The notes beneath the pieces were generated by a model. It saw nothing but the letters and a program-made list of their open reading frames with translations. It was not told the origin of the DNA and ran no database searches. Shown here piece after piece: positions 15,038-22,518 of a stretch of DNA of 35,448 bases (position 1 is its first letter; each line of letters opens with the position of its first letter). The stretch is from Acidobacteriaceae bacterium (GTDB lineage Bacteria; Acidobacteriota; Terriglobia; Terriglobales; Acidobacteriaceae). The position numbers and the translations under genes were made by a program. The DNA lies in assembly GCA_027365415.1 (NCBI GenBank), contig DAHXNK010000016.1:1-35448 (forward strand), read 5' to 3'.

Positions 15038-15226
15038 TTGACACGGAGCCTAGGAAACAGGAAATGGTAGCACTTTCTTTGGGCGCTGGATGTGATGCGA
15101 GGCACAAAACCCAGCGCGGTAAAGAATCCCGCGCGCGGGCGGTTACATCTATACCAAAAGCATCTACGCCAAGACGGGTGAGTAGAGGCAGACTTCGCTC
15201 AAGATGAATCGAGAAGGGGACATCCA

Positions 15227-16213
15227 ATGGAACAACGTAAACTTGGCAAGCTGGGGCCGGAGATTTCCGCCTTGGGGCTGGGCTGCATGGGAATGTCGGA
15301 ATTCTACGGAGAACCGAATGACGTGGAGTCCATTGCAACCATCCATCGCGCTCTTGATCTTGGAATCAATTTCCTGGACACGGCGGATATGTATGGTCAC
15401 GGAAAAAATGAGGAATTGGTGGGGAAGGCCATCCGTGGCAGGCGCGATCAATTTTTCGTGGCGACGAAGTTTGGTGTTGTGCGGAGCGGAGACCCCAATC
15501 AGCGTGGCATCAGTGGCCGTCCAGAGTATGTACGCAGCGCATGTGATGCTTCCCTGAAGCGTCTGGGAGTGGAGACCATCGACCTTTACTATCAACATCG
15601 CGTTGATGTGGATGTGCCGATTGAGGAGACGGTCGGCGCCATGTCGCAACTGGTGCAGGTGGGCAAGGTGCGCTTTCTTGGACTCTCCGAGGCAGCGCCA
15701 GCAACTATTCGCCGCGCTCATGCCGTGCATCCCATCGCCGCGTTGCAAACGGAGTATTCGTTGTGGAGTCGTGAGCCTGAGGAAGAAATTCTGCCGACCG
15801 TGCGTGAATTGGGCATCGCATTTGTGGCGTACAGTCCGCTGGGACGCGGATTTTTAAGTGGAAAAATTCAAAAGACGGAAGACTTGGCAGATGACGATTA
15901 TCGCAAAAACCATCCGCGCTATTCGGGCGAGGCGTTTGCGAAAAATCTAAAGCTGGTGGAGCGCGTCCAGAAGTTGGCGCAGAAAAAGGGTTGCACCGCA
16001 TCACAACTGGCGTTAGCTTGGGTGCTGGCCCAGGGCAAGGAGGTCGTGCCCATCCCCGGCACCAAGAGGCGCAAATATCTGGAGGAGAATGCCGCTGCCG
16101 TCAGTGTTGGTTTGACGGCTAAAGAAGCTGCCGAGATTGCCGCCGCAGTTCCGAACCAGGAAGTTGTCGGAGATCGCTACGCTCCGGCCATGATGAAGAC
16201 GGTCAATCACTAA
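15227..16213 (+). CDS. Aldo/keto reductase
   Basis: The 328-residue cytoplasmic protein is a complete (beta/alpha)8 NADPH-dependent aldo/keto reductase. The catalytic tetrad is visible: Asp51 and Tyr56 in FLDTADMYG, Lys81 in ATKFG and His124 in YYQHR. The cofactor-binding end has VPIPGTKR (about 275-282). The overall pattern (LGx[25 protein letters not shown]) matches the AKR13-like branch often annotated as YakC or pyridoxal reductase-like. An AAGGGGA seven bases before the ATG supports the start. The 199-base region shared with the divergent cytochrome gene should hold promoters for both genes, but I cannot place them convincingly. The physiological substrate is unknown. Confidence 0.92.
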   Translation: MEQRKLGKLGPEISALGLGCMGMSEFYGEPNDVESIATIHRALDLGINFLDTADMYGHGKNEELVGKAIRGRRDQFFVATKFGVVRSGDPNQRGISGRPEYVRSACDASLKRLGVETIDLYYQHRVDVDVPIEETVGAMSQLVQVGKVRFLGLSEAAPATIRRAHAVHPIAALQTEYSLWSREPEEEILPTVRELGIAFVAYSPLGRGFLSGKIQKTEDLADDDYRKNHPRYSGEAFAKNLKLVERVQKLAQKKGCTASQLALAWVLAQGKEVVPIPGTKRRKYLEENAAAVSVGLTAKEAAEIAAAVPNQEVVGDRYAPAMMKTVNH

Positions 16214-16228
16214 GAACGACACTGTAAC

Positions 16229-16257
16229 CGGGAACGAATTTCAGAGAATCGTTCCCG
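16229..16257. terminator. Candidate bidirectional terminator between aldo/keto reductase and CYTH genes
   Basis: CGGGAACGA (16229-16237) and TCGTTCCCG (16249-16257) form a perfect 9-base stem with an 11-base loop, in the 27-base gap between convergent genes and overlapping the last codons of the CYTH gene. There is no clear T-run on either side, so termination efficiency is uncertain. Confidence 0.45.
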
Positions 16258-16840
16258 CTGTAACCTCCGCAAAGGTCATATTTGCAGCGGCGTTTTGACC
16301 CTCCTGCTTCCAAGCGAAGAACAGCCGAGCATAGTTCGCGGTGATGTACTGCTCCGGTTCAATCCCCAAGTGCGCCGCCGTTGCGTCGATCCACTCTGGC
16401 GATCCTTCCAATTCCGCAAAGATTCCGATGGGTGTTTCATCCAGCACCAGATGGCCAATGCCATCGCTGTATTCGGTGCGCCACTTTTCATAGACAAAGG
16501 CAACCTCATACCCAAGGCTTAGGAAAACTTTGGCCAGAGCCTCGCCATCGGCGACCGTTGTTTCCGTCTCCATGCGCTGTTTGTACGGCATGTTGGCCGC
16601 GCTGGAAAGTGGAGCTTTGTGCGTTATCACCCACTTGTCGCCATATTGTCGGATGCGTAGCGTTTGGCCGCTGGAGCGAAGCGCTCTCTCTGGCGTGTCG
16701 AAGAGCCGATTGTGCTCGAAGGTACGCGGCGTGCGTAGATGAAGGCCAATCGCGGGTAGGCGCGCGCATAGTTGGACAGCATCCACGACGCGAAATTTAA
16801 TCTCCACTTCCAGCTTGGTTGCTGATGTCTCCGTCGTCAT
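16241..16840 (-). CDS. CYTH-domain protein (class IV adenylate cyclase / thiamine-triphosphatase superfamily)
   Basis: The 199-residue soluble protein carries the CYTH signature E-x-E-x-K at Glu11, Glu13 and Lys15. Further charged residues follow on successive strands: RIRQYGDKW, THKAP, KQRMETET, EKWRTEY and LDETPIGIFAELEG. This is the triphosphate tunnel fold. Members hydrolyse inorganic or thiamine triphosphate, or cyclise ATP, using divalent metals. The second half (LDETPIGIFAELEG) resembles class IV adenylate cyclase-like proteins. The ATG at 16840 is chosen because the CYTH motif begins about ten residues later. The frame extends upstream only through non-homologous sequence overlapping the divergent Sua5 gene. 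The reaction cannot be decided from sequence alone. Confidence 0.87.
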   Translation of the reverse strand: MTTETSATKLEVEIKFRVVDAVQLCARLPAIGLHLRTPRTFEHNRLFDTPERALRSSGQTLRIRQYGDKWVITHKAPLSSAANMPYKQRMETETTVADGEALAKVFLSLGYEVAFVYEKWRTEYSDGIGHLVLDETPIGIFAELEGSPEWIDATAAHLGIEPEQYITANYARLFFAWKQEGQNAAANMTFAEVTAGTIL

Positions 16841-16868
16841 GCCTTCAGTTTCGCACGATCCAGCCCGA

Positions 16869-16898
16869 CAGTAGGATGACAGTCTGGCAGTAGGATGA
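16869..16898. repeat. Direct repeat CAGTAGGATGA x2 in the CYTH/Sua5 divergent region
   Basis: CAGTAGGATGA occurs at 16869-16879 and 16888-16898 (19-base period), the second copy containing the ATG of the Sua5 gene. It may be a recent small tandem duplication that created an alternative start context, or a binding site for a shared regulator. Confidence 0.4.
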
Positions 16899-17992
16899 AA
16901 GAAGCACGCATGATTTCTAAAATCACACTTCGACGCGCCGTTGCTGCGGAGCAACTGCACACAGCATCGGGCAGAGAGTTCATCGCGCAGGCAGCGGAGA
17001 TTCTGCGCGCGGGTGGGACAGTCGCGTTTCCCACCGAGACAGTCTACGGGCTGGGAGCCAACGCGCTTGATGCGGCGGCCATTGCGAAGATTTTTGCGGC
17101 CAAGCAGCGTCCGGCATGGGATCCGCTGATTGTTCACGTCACCAATGCAGCGATGCTGGCGCGTGTGGTCGCTAAGGTTTCTCCGGCAGCGCAGCGATTG
17201 ATGGATGCCTTCTGGCCCGGCCCGTTGACACTACTCTTACCCAGGAATGCGTCTCTCCCGCTGGAAGTAACTGCAGGCAGGGAGTTGGTTGGAGTGCGGA
17301 TGCCAGCGCATCCCGTGGCGCAGGCGTTGATCGCTGCGTGCGGTCTGCCGATTGCAGCGCCGAGCGCCAATCGCTTTGGCCACACCAGTCCGACGACTGC
17401 CGCGCATGTGCTGGACGATCTGGATGGACGCATTGACATGGTGCTGGATGGCGGGCCGACGGCGCATGGCGTGGAATCGACGGTGCTGGAAGTCCGCAAC
17501 AGCGGCGCGATAGTCTATCGTCCCGGCGCGATTTCCATTGAAGCATTGCATTCGCTGGTCGGCCCGGTGGAGATGTATCTGCCGCAATCTGCTGCCGCTT
17601 CGTCGAAATCGTTGCCCGAATCGTTGCCCTCGCCAGGGGTGGGCATTCGTCACTACGCGCCGCGCGCGCGGCTGGTTCTGGTGGATACGGCGGCGATGCA
17701 GGAGGTGGAGATGAAGCGCGCCTGGGTCGGGGCCGTGCAGCAGATGCAGGATAAAAACTCCCATTGCGGCGTGCTGCTGCCGGAGCGCTGGCCTTTGCCG
17801 GATGGATTTTCCGGGGCGCGTTTTGATTGGGGGCGCTGGTCGGATCCAGAAGAGTTGGCTCATCGACTCTACGCCGGGTTGCGCGCTCTGGATGCAATGG
17901 GCGCAGCCATCATCGCATGTCCGGTACCCGCTGCCAGCGGTATGGGCGCGGCCATTCGGGATCGCATGTTCAAAGCGGCACGGGAAGGATAA
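16895..17992 (+). CDS. tsaC: Threonylcarbamoyl-AMP synthase (Sua5/TsaC type) with C-terminal Sua5 domain
   Basis: The 365-residue cytoplasmic enzyme makes threonylcarbamoyl-AMP from threonine, bicarbonate and ATP, the first step of the universal tRNA t6A37 modification. The YrdC domain (about 20-225) shows PTETVYGLG (46-54), KQR at 70-72 and the SANRFG/TSPT nucleotide-binding segment (about 153-162). A linker with PSPGVGIRHYAPRA (about 246-259) leads to the Sua5 C-terminal domain. The length therefore fits the long Sua5 form rather than short TsaC. An alternative ATG at 16910 would remove five residues, and neither start has a strong ribosome binding site. It converges on the Hfq-like gene with a 15-base gap. 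Confidence 0.94.
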   Translation: MKEARMISKITLRRAVAAEQLHTASGREFIAQAAEILRAGGTVAFPTETVYGLGANALDAAAIAKIFAAKQRPAWDPLIVHVTNAAMLARVVAKVSPAAQRLMDAFWPGPLTLLLPRNASLPLEVTAGRELVGVRMPAHPVAQALIAACGLPIAAPSANRFGHTSPTTAAHVLDDLDGRIDMVLDGGPTAHGVESTVLEVRNSGAIVYRPGAISIEALHSLVGPVEMYLPQSAAASSKSLPESLPSPGVGIRHYAPRARLVLVDTAAMQEVEMKRAWVGAVQQMQDKNSHCGVLLPERWPLPDGFSGARFDWGRWSDPEELAHRLYAGLRALDAMGAAIIACPVPAASGMGAAIRDRMFKAAREG

Positions 17993-18007
17993 AGAGACGC
18001 AGAGCCG

Positions 18008-18433
18008 CTATTGCATGATCAAGTGCGATGTCTTCTCGTCCGCCTTGTAGAGATACTTGATGCCGGATTTGTAAATCATCGCGTGATGACGGTGATTGTT
18101 TCGCAGCTTGATGGCATAGTGGTCATACCATTCCAGCGTGCCTTCAAGATGCTCCCCATCTTGCAGCACGACCACCATGCGGGTTTGCGCCTGTATCTGT
18201 TTCTGGAAGTAAAAAGCCTCTGCATGAGAATCTTCAGAGTACGCTGCGGAACGGCTGGCGCGCGTGGTTAGCACCTCGCTGCCGTTGTGGGAAAAGTGGC
18301 TGCGATGCTCGGCCAGCGTCTTGGCGGAGAGCGTGGGTCGAATCAATTTCCGCTGACCCATTGGAGCGGCTGCGGCATCTTTGGCAGCCGCCGAGGAAGC
18401 GAGCTTTGGAAGGGATAGTTTGGAATCGGACAT
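18008..18433 (-). CDS. Hfq/Sm-like RNA-binding protein with long N-terminal extension
   Basis: The 141-residue protein has a low-complexity, Ala/Ser/Lys-rich N-terminal region (1-68) and a C-terminal Sm-fold segment (69-131). The latter aligns by eye to Hfq: an amphipathic N-helix (AEAFYFQKQIQAQ), the Sm1-like VVVLQDGEHLEGTLEWYDHYAIKL (87-110) and the Sm2-like MIYKSGIKYLYK (119-130, compared with MVYKHAIST in Escherichia coli Hfq). Hfq is a hexameric RNA chaperone for small RNAs. Here the His of YKHA is replaced by Ser, and two extra residues lie before Sm2. The ATG at 18433 has GGAG ahead of it. The longer frame to 18577 has weaker support. It lies 168 bases downstream of holB on the same strand. 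Confidence 0.72.
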   Translation of the reverse strand: MSDSKLSLPKLASSAAAKDAAAAPMGQRKLIRPTLSAKTLAEHRSHFSHNGSEVLTTRASRSAAYSEDSHAEAFYFQKQIQAQTRMVVVLQDGEHLEGTLEWYDHYAIKLRNNHRHHAMIYKSGIKYLYKADEKTSHLIMQ

Positions 18434-18601
18434 AAGCGCTCTCCGCTGTATGAAAAATGCACCTGCCCGTGTTTCTACCATAAGGCCTTCATACGTTCTG
18501 GCAGATACAGCGCGGCGGGCGTGCAGCCTGTTGATCTCGTTACTATAGATGCTAGCTGAGCGGCAAAGGCTTTCCAAGAGGATGCGACGCGGAGAGAATT
18601 C

Positions 18602-19702
18602 TTACGCGCCTTTTCCCATCTGGGCCGCCAGCGCATCCAGGGACAGGGAGCGAAGCAGATTGCGGCGCATCCCGGATTCCACTTGCCCGATGGCCTGCGC
18701 GGTCTGCTCAATCCACTCAAAACGAACTCCGGCAGCCAAGGAGAGAAGTTCGGACTCGACATCCATGTTTCGCGCGCCGCCGGGCGCGCCTGCGTGTAAC
18801 AGTAGCAGATCTTCCAGCAGGCTGGTGAGCGCGCGCAGCAACTCCTGCGTTTTCTGTTGGCCTTCGCCGCCAGCGCGATAGCTTTCTGTAACGCGAAAGA
18901 GCGCGGAGTGATCCGGCTCGGCCAGCGCGGTGTGGAGCAGCAATAGCGCATCTTTCCGCGTGGCGATGTATGCCTCCAGGTCGAAGGCCAGAGCGCGCCC
19001 TACGGCTCCCTCGGCCAGACGCGCCACCAGCGCGCGTTGTTTTGGCTTCCATACAGGTCGCTTTGCGGCAAGAATTTCCTCCAGTTGCGGCAGTGGCACG
19101 GGATGCAGCCGCAACACGTTGGCGCGGGAGCGGATCGTCGGCAGCAGATCAGCGGGATTTTCCGAAAGAAGAAGAATGTGCGCGTAGGGGGGTGGTTCTT
19201 CGAGTACCTTCAGCAGCGAGTTGGCCGCCTCATTCATAAACGCTGATTTCGAGAAAATATATATTTTACGTCGCCCTTCAGAGGGCAGCCGCTGAACGTT
19301 CTGGATGAGCAAGCGCACCTGCCCCACCTTGACTAAAAGCTGCGGTGGGTCTGGCGGAAGAATCAATACGTCGGGATGCGGCTGAATCAGGATGCGTGTC
19401 TCTTTGCGGTCGGTTTCGCGCAACTGTTCGCGGGCTTCGACGGCCTCGGCTACGCGCGCGTCAAGGTCGTGGGCCTCCGCGATGCGCGCGCAGTTGGCGC
19501 AGACATTGCAGGCATCGGGCAGTCCGTTTTCCTGTTGCGGTTGCAGGCAGTGGATGGTCTGCGTCAACGCCAACGCCAGCGAGTATTTGCCCGCGCCGCG
19601 CCCTCCGGCAAGAATCAGCGCATGAGGCAGCCGATCCGATACCAGCATCTCTTGCAGTTGCCGAACCGCCTCCGAATTGCCAAGAAAGCTGCGGAAGTTC
19701 AC
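18602..19702 (-). CDS. holB: DNA polymerase III delta' subunit (clamp loader)
   Basis: The 366-residue AAA+ protein is a clamp-loader subunit. It has a Walker A-like GGRGAGKYS (33-41), the zinc module Cys52, Cys65, Cys68 and Cys71 (C-x12-C-x2-C-x2-C), the SLLKVLEEPP segment and an IRSRAN sensor region. The Walker B acidic pair is replaced by FSKSAF, as expected for delta', which does not hydrolyse ATP. A variable C-terminal collar domain follows (about 205-366). I chose the GTG at 19702 because delta' proteins begin a few residues before FLGN. A TTG at 19732 would add ten residues, and neither has a clear ribosome binding site. It follows the rhamnose isomerase gene by 78 bases, probably by chance. 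Confidence 0.9.
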   Translation of the reverse strand: MNFRSFLGNSEAVRQLQEMLVSDRLPHALILAGGRGAGKYSLALALTQTIHCLQPQQENGLPDACNVCANCARIAEAHDLDARVAEAVEAREQLRETDRKETRILIQPHPDVLILPPDPPQLLVKVGQVRLLIQNVQRLPSEGRRKIYIFSKSAFMNEAANSLLKVLEEPPPYAHILLLSENPADLLPTIRSRANVLRLHPVPLPQLEEILAAKRPVWKPKQRALVARLAEGAVGRALAFDLEAYIATRKDALLLLHTALAEPDHSALFRVTESYRAGGEGQQKTQELLRALTSLLEDLLLLHAGAPGGARNMDVESELLSLAAGVRFEWIEQTAQAIGQVESGMRRNLLRSLSLDALAAQMGKGA

Positions 19703-19780
19703 AGAATGAGCGTAGCAGAATTGAGGATCCAAAAACTCATGCTTTTATTTTCGCATCGTGGTGAAGGGGGTTGAGCGGCA

Positions 19781-20989
19781 TCAGGTATAGCTGGAAGGAG
19801 CATAGGTGTTTCTTTTGCTGCGCTCCCTGGTGATGCGTTCCATGTAGCTCCCGTCGCGCAGCGCCTGCAATGGGTCTTCGGGCAGGCCGTGGGCCTGTCT
19901 CCAGGCGCGCAGGATAGGGCGCACATCCGTCCAGAAGGCGGAGCGCAGACACTCCTCGGCTTCGACCAGACGACACTCCTGTTGCAGGGTTGTGAGCAGC
20001 GCGTGATCGACAAGACAGGCCTTGGCGTACAACTCCTGCGCGGTCAGCACGGTCTGGATCATGGCCTCGATCTTGTTCTTCATGTTGTGGCTCTGGTCAA
20101 TCACATAGGCCGGAGCGATGGCTGCGGGATGCTCCCACTGATACGCCTGAATCTCATGAAAGATGCGAAAAACCTGGTACGGATCAATCGAGCCAAGCGT
20201 CAGATCGTCGTCGGCGTAGCGACGGTCGTTGAAGTGCAATCCGCCGAGCACCTTGTGATGCTGCAACCAGGCAAGAATCTGTTCGATATTCTGCGCCTGG
20301 TAATGATGGCCCGTATCAACCAGCACCAGAGCCTGCGGGCCAGCCGCGCGCGCAAACAGAAGCGCCATGCCCCAATCGGCGATATCGGTATGGTAGAAGG
20401 CTGGCTCGAAGGGCTTGTACTCGATCAGCATTCGCTGGCCGGGGGCAAGGGCAGCGTGGGCCTGCGCAAGACATTCAGTGAAGTGGTCGATGCGGTGGCG
20501 CATATTTTGCGTGCCGGGATAGTTGGAACCATCCGCAAACCACAGGGAAAGATCAACATTGCCTAGATCGCGCGCGATGGCGATGGATTCCAGAACATGA
20601 TCGAGCGCATGTTTGCGAATCGCCGCGTCTGGATTGCCGAAGGAGCCATGCTTGTAGCGTTGATCCTCAAATAAATTTGGATTGATGGCTCCGGCGCGAA
20701 TGCCATAATGCTTGCTCAGCTCTTGCACTTTAGCGACATCGTTTGCGCCATTGGGGAAATCCCACAGAACGTGCATGGCCATGCTGGGGCTGGCTCCGGT
20801 GAGTTGATGCACCTGCGCGGCATCCGAGAATTTTTCTTCCAGCGTATGCGCAGCAGCAGGCTGGAGATATTTACCGAAGCGCGTCCCCGTGTTGGCAAAT
20901 CCCCAGGAGGGGACTTCGATGGCGAAGTGGTCAAGCTGTTTCCAGATGCGCTCGTGGTTCAAAGTGGATTGCGTGGAAGTGTTCTTCAT
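19781..20989 (-). CDS. rhaI: L-rhamnose isomerase (Pseudomonas stutzeri RhaI type)
   Basis: The 402-residue cytoplasmic enzyme interconverts L-rhamnose and L-rhamnulose in a TIM barrel with divalent metal ions. Typical segments are visible: FAIEVPSWGFANTGTRFGK near the start, INPNLFEDQRYKHGSFGN, LWFADGSNYPGTQ, LIEYKPFEPAFYHTD (metal ligand Glu), LVDTGHHYQAQNIEQIL, GLHFNDRRYADDDLTLGSIDP (His and Asp ligands) and YVIDQSHNMKNKIEAMI. These identify the RhaI type rather than RhaA of Escherichia coli. The ATG overlaps the rhamnulokinase stop (ATGA), so it is translationally coupled as the third gene of the operon. The longer frame upstream overlaps rhaB and is not used. Confidence 0.93.
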   Translation of the reverse strand: MKNTSTQSTLNHERIWKQLDHFAIEVPSWGFANTGTRFGKYLQPAAAHTLEEKFSDAAQVHQLTGASPSMAMHVLWDFPNGANDVAKVQELSKHYGIRAGAINPNLFEDQRYKHGSFGNPDAAIRKHALDHVLESIAIARDLGNVDLSLWFADGSNYPGTQNMRHRIDHFTECLAQAHAALAPGQRMLIEYKPFEPAFYHTDIADWGMALLFARAAGPQALVLVDTGHHYQAQNIEQILAWLQHHKVLGGLHFNDRRYADDDLTLGSIDPYQVFRIFHEIQAYQWEHPAAIAPAYVIDQSHNMKNKIEAMIQTVLTAQELYAKACLVDHALLTTLQQECRLVEAEECLRSAFWTDVRPILRAWRQAHGLPEDPLQALRDGSYMERITRERSKRNTYAPSSYT

Positions 20990-22518
20990 AGGCGGAGTTC
21001 CTTTGCAGGGTGTACGGCGATCTTTGAAGGCGTGCTTGGGTTTTCGTGTTGGAGCGTCGATGCATGGGCAAGCATGTTGGCCCAATGCGCGACCGCAGTG
21101 TGCCGGATTTCTTGTGCGCCTACAGCGCTCTCGCCGCTATTTTCCAGCGCAGCTAATTGCACGGCAAGGTTGCCAAGCGTCGCGCTCTCGACAGAGCCGC
21201 ATCGAATTTTAAGTCCTGTGGCCTGTTCCGTCAGTTTATTGAGCAAAATATTTTTACTGCCGCCGCCGACAACGTAGAGGCGATGAAAATGTTTTCCTGT
21301 CAGAGACGCTGCTTGATTGAGTACGGTCGCGTAGCGCGCAGCAAGGCTGCGCAGAATCACCCAGGTCATGGCAGGGGGGGATTGCAGTTCCGTCGGGATG
21401 TGGCCATATCGCTGCGCGAGATGAGCAACCATACGTTCGGGCATATTTCCGGGCGCAAGCAGGGCGGGATCATCCACATCGAGCAGCAGGTCGCCGAATA
21501 ATTCTTGTGGGGCAGAAAGTTTTTCTGCTGCGTCGATCAATGTCTCGGCAGTCCACTCCGCGCCTGCTGCATTCCAGCCTTCGATGCACTGCTGGAGCAG
21601 CCACAATCCATTTACGTTGCGCAGAAAACATATCTTGCCGCCGACGCCGCCTTCGTTCGTGAAATTCAGACGTGCAGCTTCCGGCCCTACGCAGGGCTTG
21701 TCCAGCAGCGTACCAACCAACGACCATGTGCCAGAGCTAATGTAGGCCCAGTCATCGCCTTGCGCTGGAATGCCAGCAATCGCCGAGGCCGTATCGTGAC
21801 AGGCCGGGGCGATGAGCGCGGCATCGCAGAGCGCGGGCAACTGGCTGAGCGGGCCTTGCAGTCGGCCAACAATGGAGCCGGAGGGAACAATCTCCGGGGC
21901 TGCCGATGGATCGAGTTCTGTTGCTGTAAAAATTTCGTCGGCCCATTGGAGCGTGCCGGACGCGACCATCGCGGTGTGAGTCGCGTTGGTGTGCTCCGCG
22001 ACGGGCCGCGCGCCCCAGCGGTAGAGCATATACTCCGGCAAATTGAGCCAGCGCAGATGTTTCGGAATACCCGCCATACTGTCTGCATAGAGTTGATACA
22101 GCGTGTTGAGCGAAAGCACCTGAATCCCTGTAAGCGCGTACAGGCGTTCAGGAGAGATGCGCTGATGCACCGCATCCATTGCGACAGTTGTGCGCGGGTC
22201 GCGATAGCAGAAAGGATCGGCAAGCACTTTGCCTTCTGCGTCGAGACGAACATAATCGACGGCCCATCCCGTAACGCCGATTGCAGCAATTCCTTCGACC
22301 GCGATTGCTGCACAGCGGCGCAGCCCTTCGTCGGCTGCCGCGCAGATGGAAGACAAATCCCAGCGCATCTGGCCATCGCGCAGCACAGGAGCATTCGGAA
22401 TGCGATGAACCATTTGTATGTGCGGCTCATCCGCAGCCCAGCGCAGCAACGAGACGCGGCAACTCTGCGCGCCCAGATCGACGGCAACCAGAGCGCGGCG
22501 ATCTACAGGAGCGCTCAC
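20986..22518 (-). CDS. rhaB: Rhamnulokinase (FGGY family)
   Basis: This 510-residue FGGY sugar kinase phosphorylates L-rhamnulose to L-rhamnulose-1-phosphate with ATP. The N-terminal actin-like domain starts VAVDLGAQSCRVSLL with the phosphate-binding loop. GVTGWAVDYVRLD, a CYRDPRT substrate segment and the HDTASAIAGIP motif follow, and YISSGTWSLVG and the C-terminal VVGGGSKNILLNKLTEQATG are the nucleotide-binding elements. Length and motifs agree with RhaB. The catalytic Asp is in the GWAVDYV segment by family comparison. It begins at an ATGA overlap with the aldolase-dehydrogenase fusion and ends at an ATGA overlap with rhaI. No transporter or regulator for rhamnose is present in the window. 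Confidence 0.93.
   Translation of the reverse strand: MSAPVDRRALVAVDLGAQSCRVSLLRWAADEPHIQMVHRIPNAPVLRDGQMRWDLSSICAAADEGLRRCAAIAVEGIAAIGVTGWAVDYVRLDAEGKVLADPFCYRDPRTTVAMDAVHQRISPERLYALTGIQVLSLNTLYQLYADSMAGIPKHLRWLNLPEYMLYRWGARPVAEHTNATHTAMVASGTLQWADEIFTATELDPSAAPEIVPSGSIVGRLQGPLSQLPALCDAALIAPACHDTASAIAGIPAQGDDWAYISSGTWSLVGTLLDKPCVGPEAARLNFTNEGGVGGKICFLRNVNGLWLLQQCIEGWNAAGAEWTAETLIDAAEKLSAPQELFGDLLLDVDDPALLAPGNMPERMVAHLAQRYGHIPTELQSPPAMTWVILRSLAARYATVLNQAASLTGKHFHRLYVVGGGSKNILLNKLTEQATGLKIRCGSVESATLGNLAVQLAALENSGESAVGAQEIRHTAVAHWANMLAHASTLQHENPSTPSKIAVHPAKELRL

Noticed and set aside
18434-18601. Possible tRNA or small RNA in the 168-base gap between holB and the Hfq-like gene
   Set aside because: I could not form a cloverleaf or a convincing stable hairpin with a terminator. 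Nothing is recognised there.
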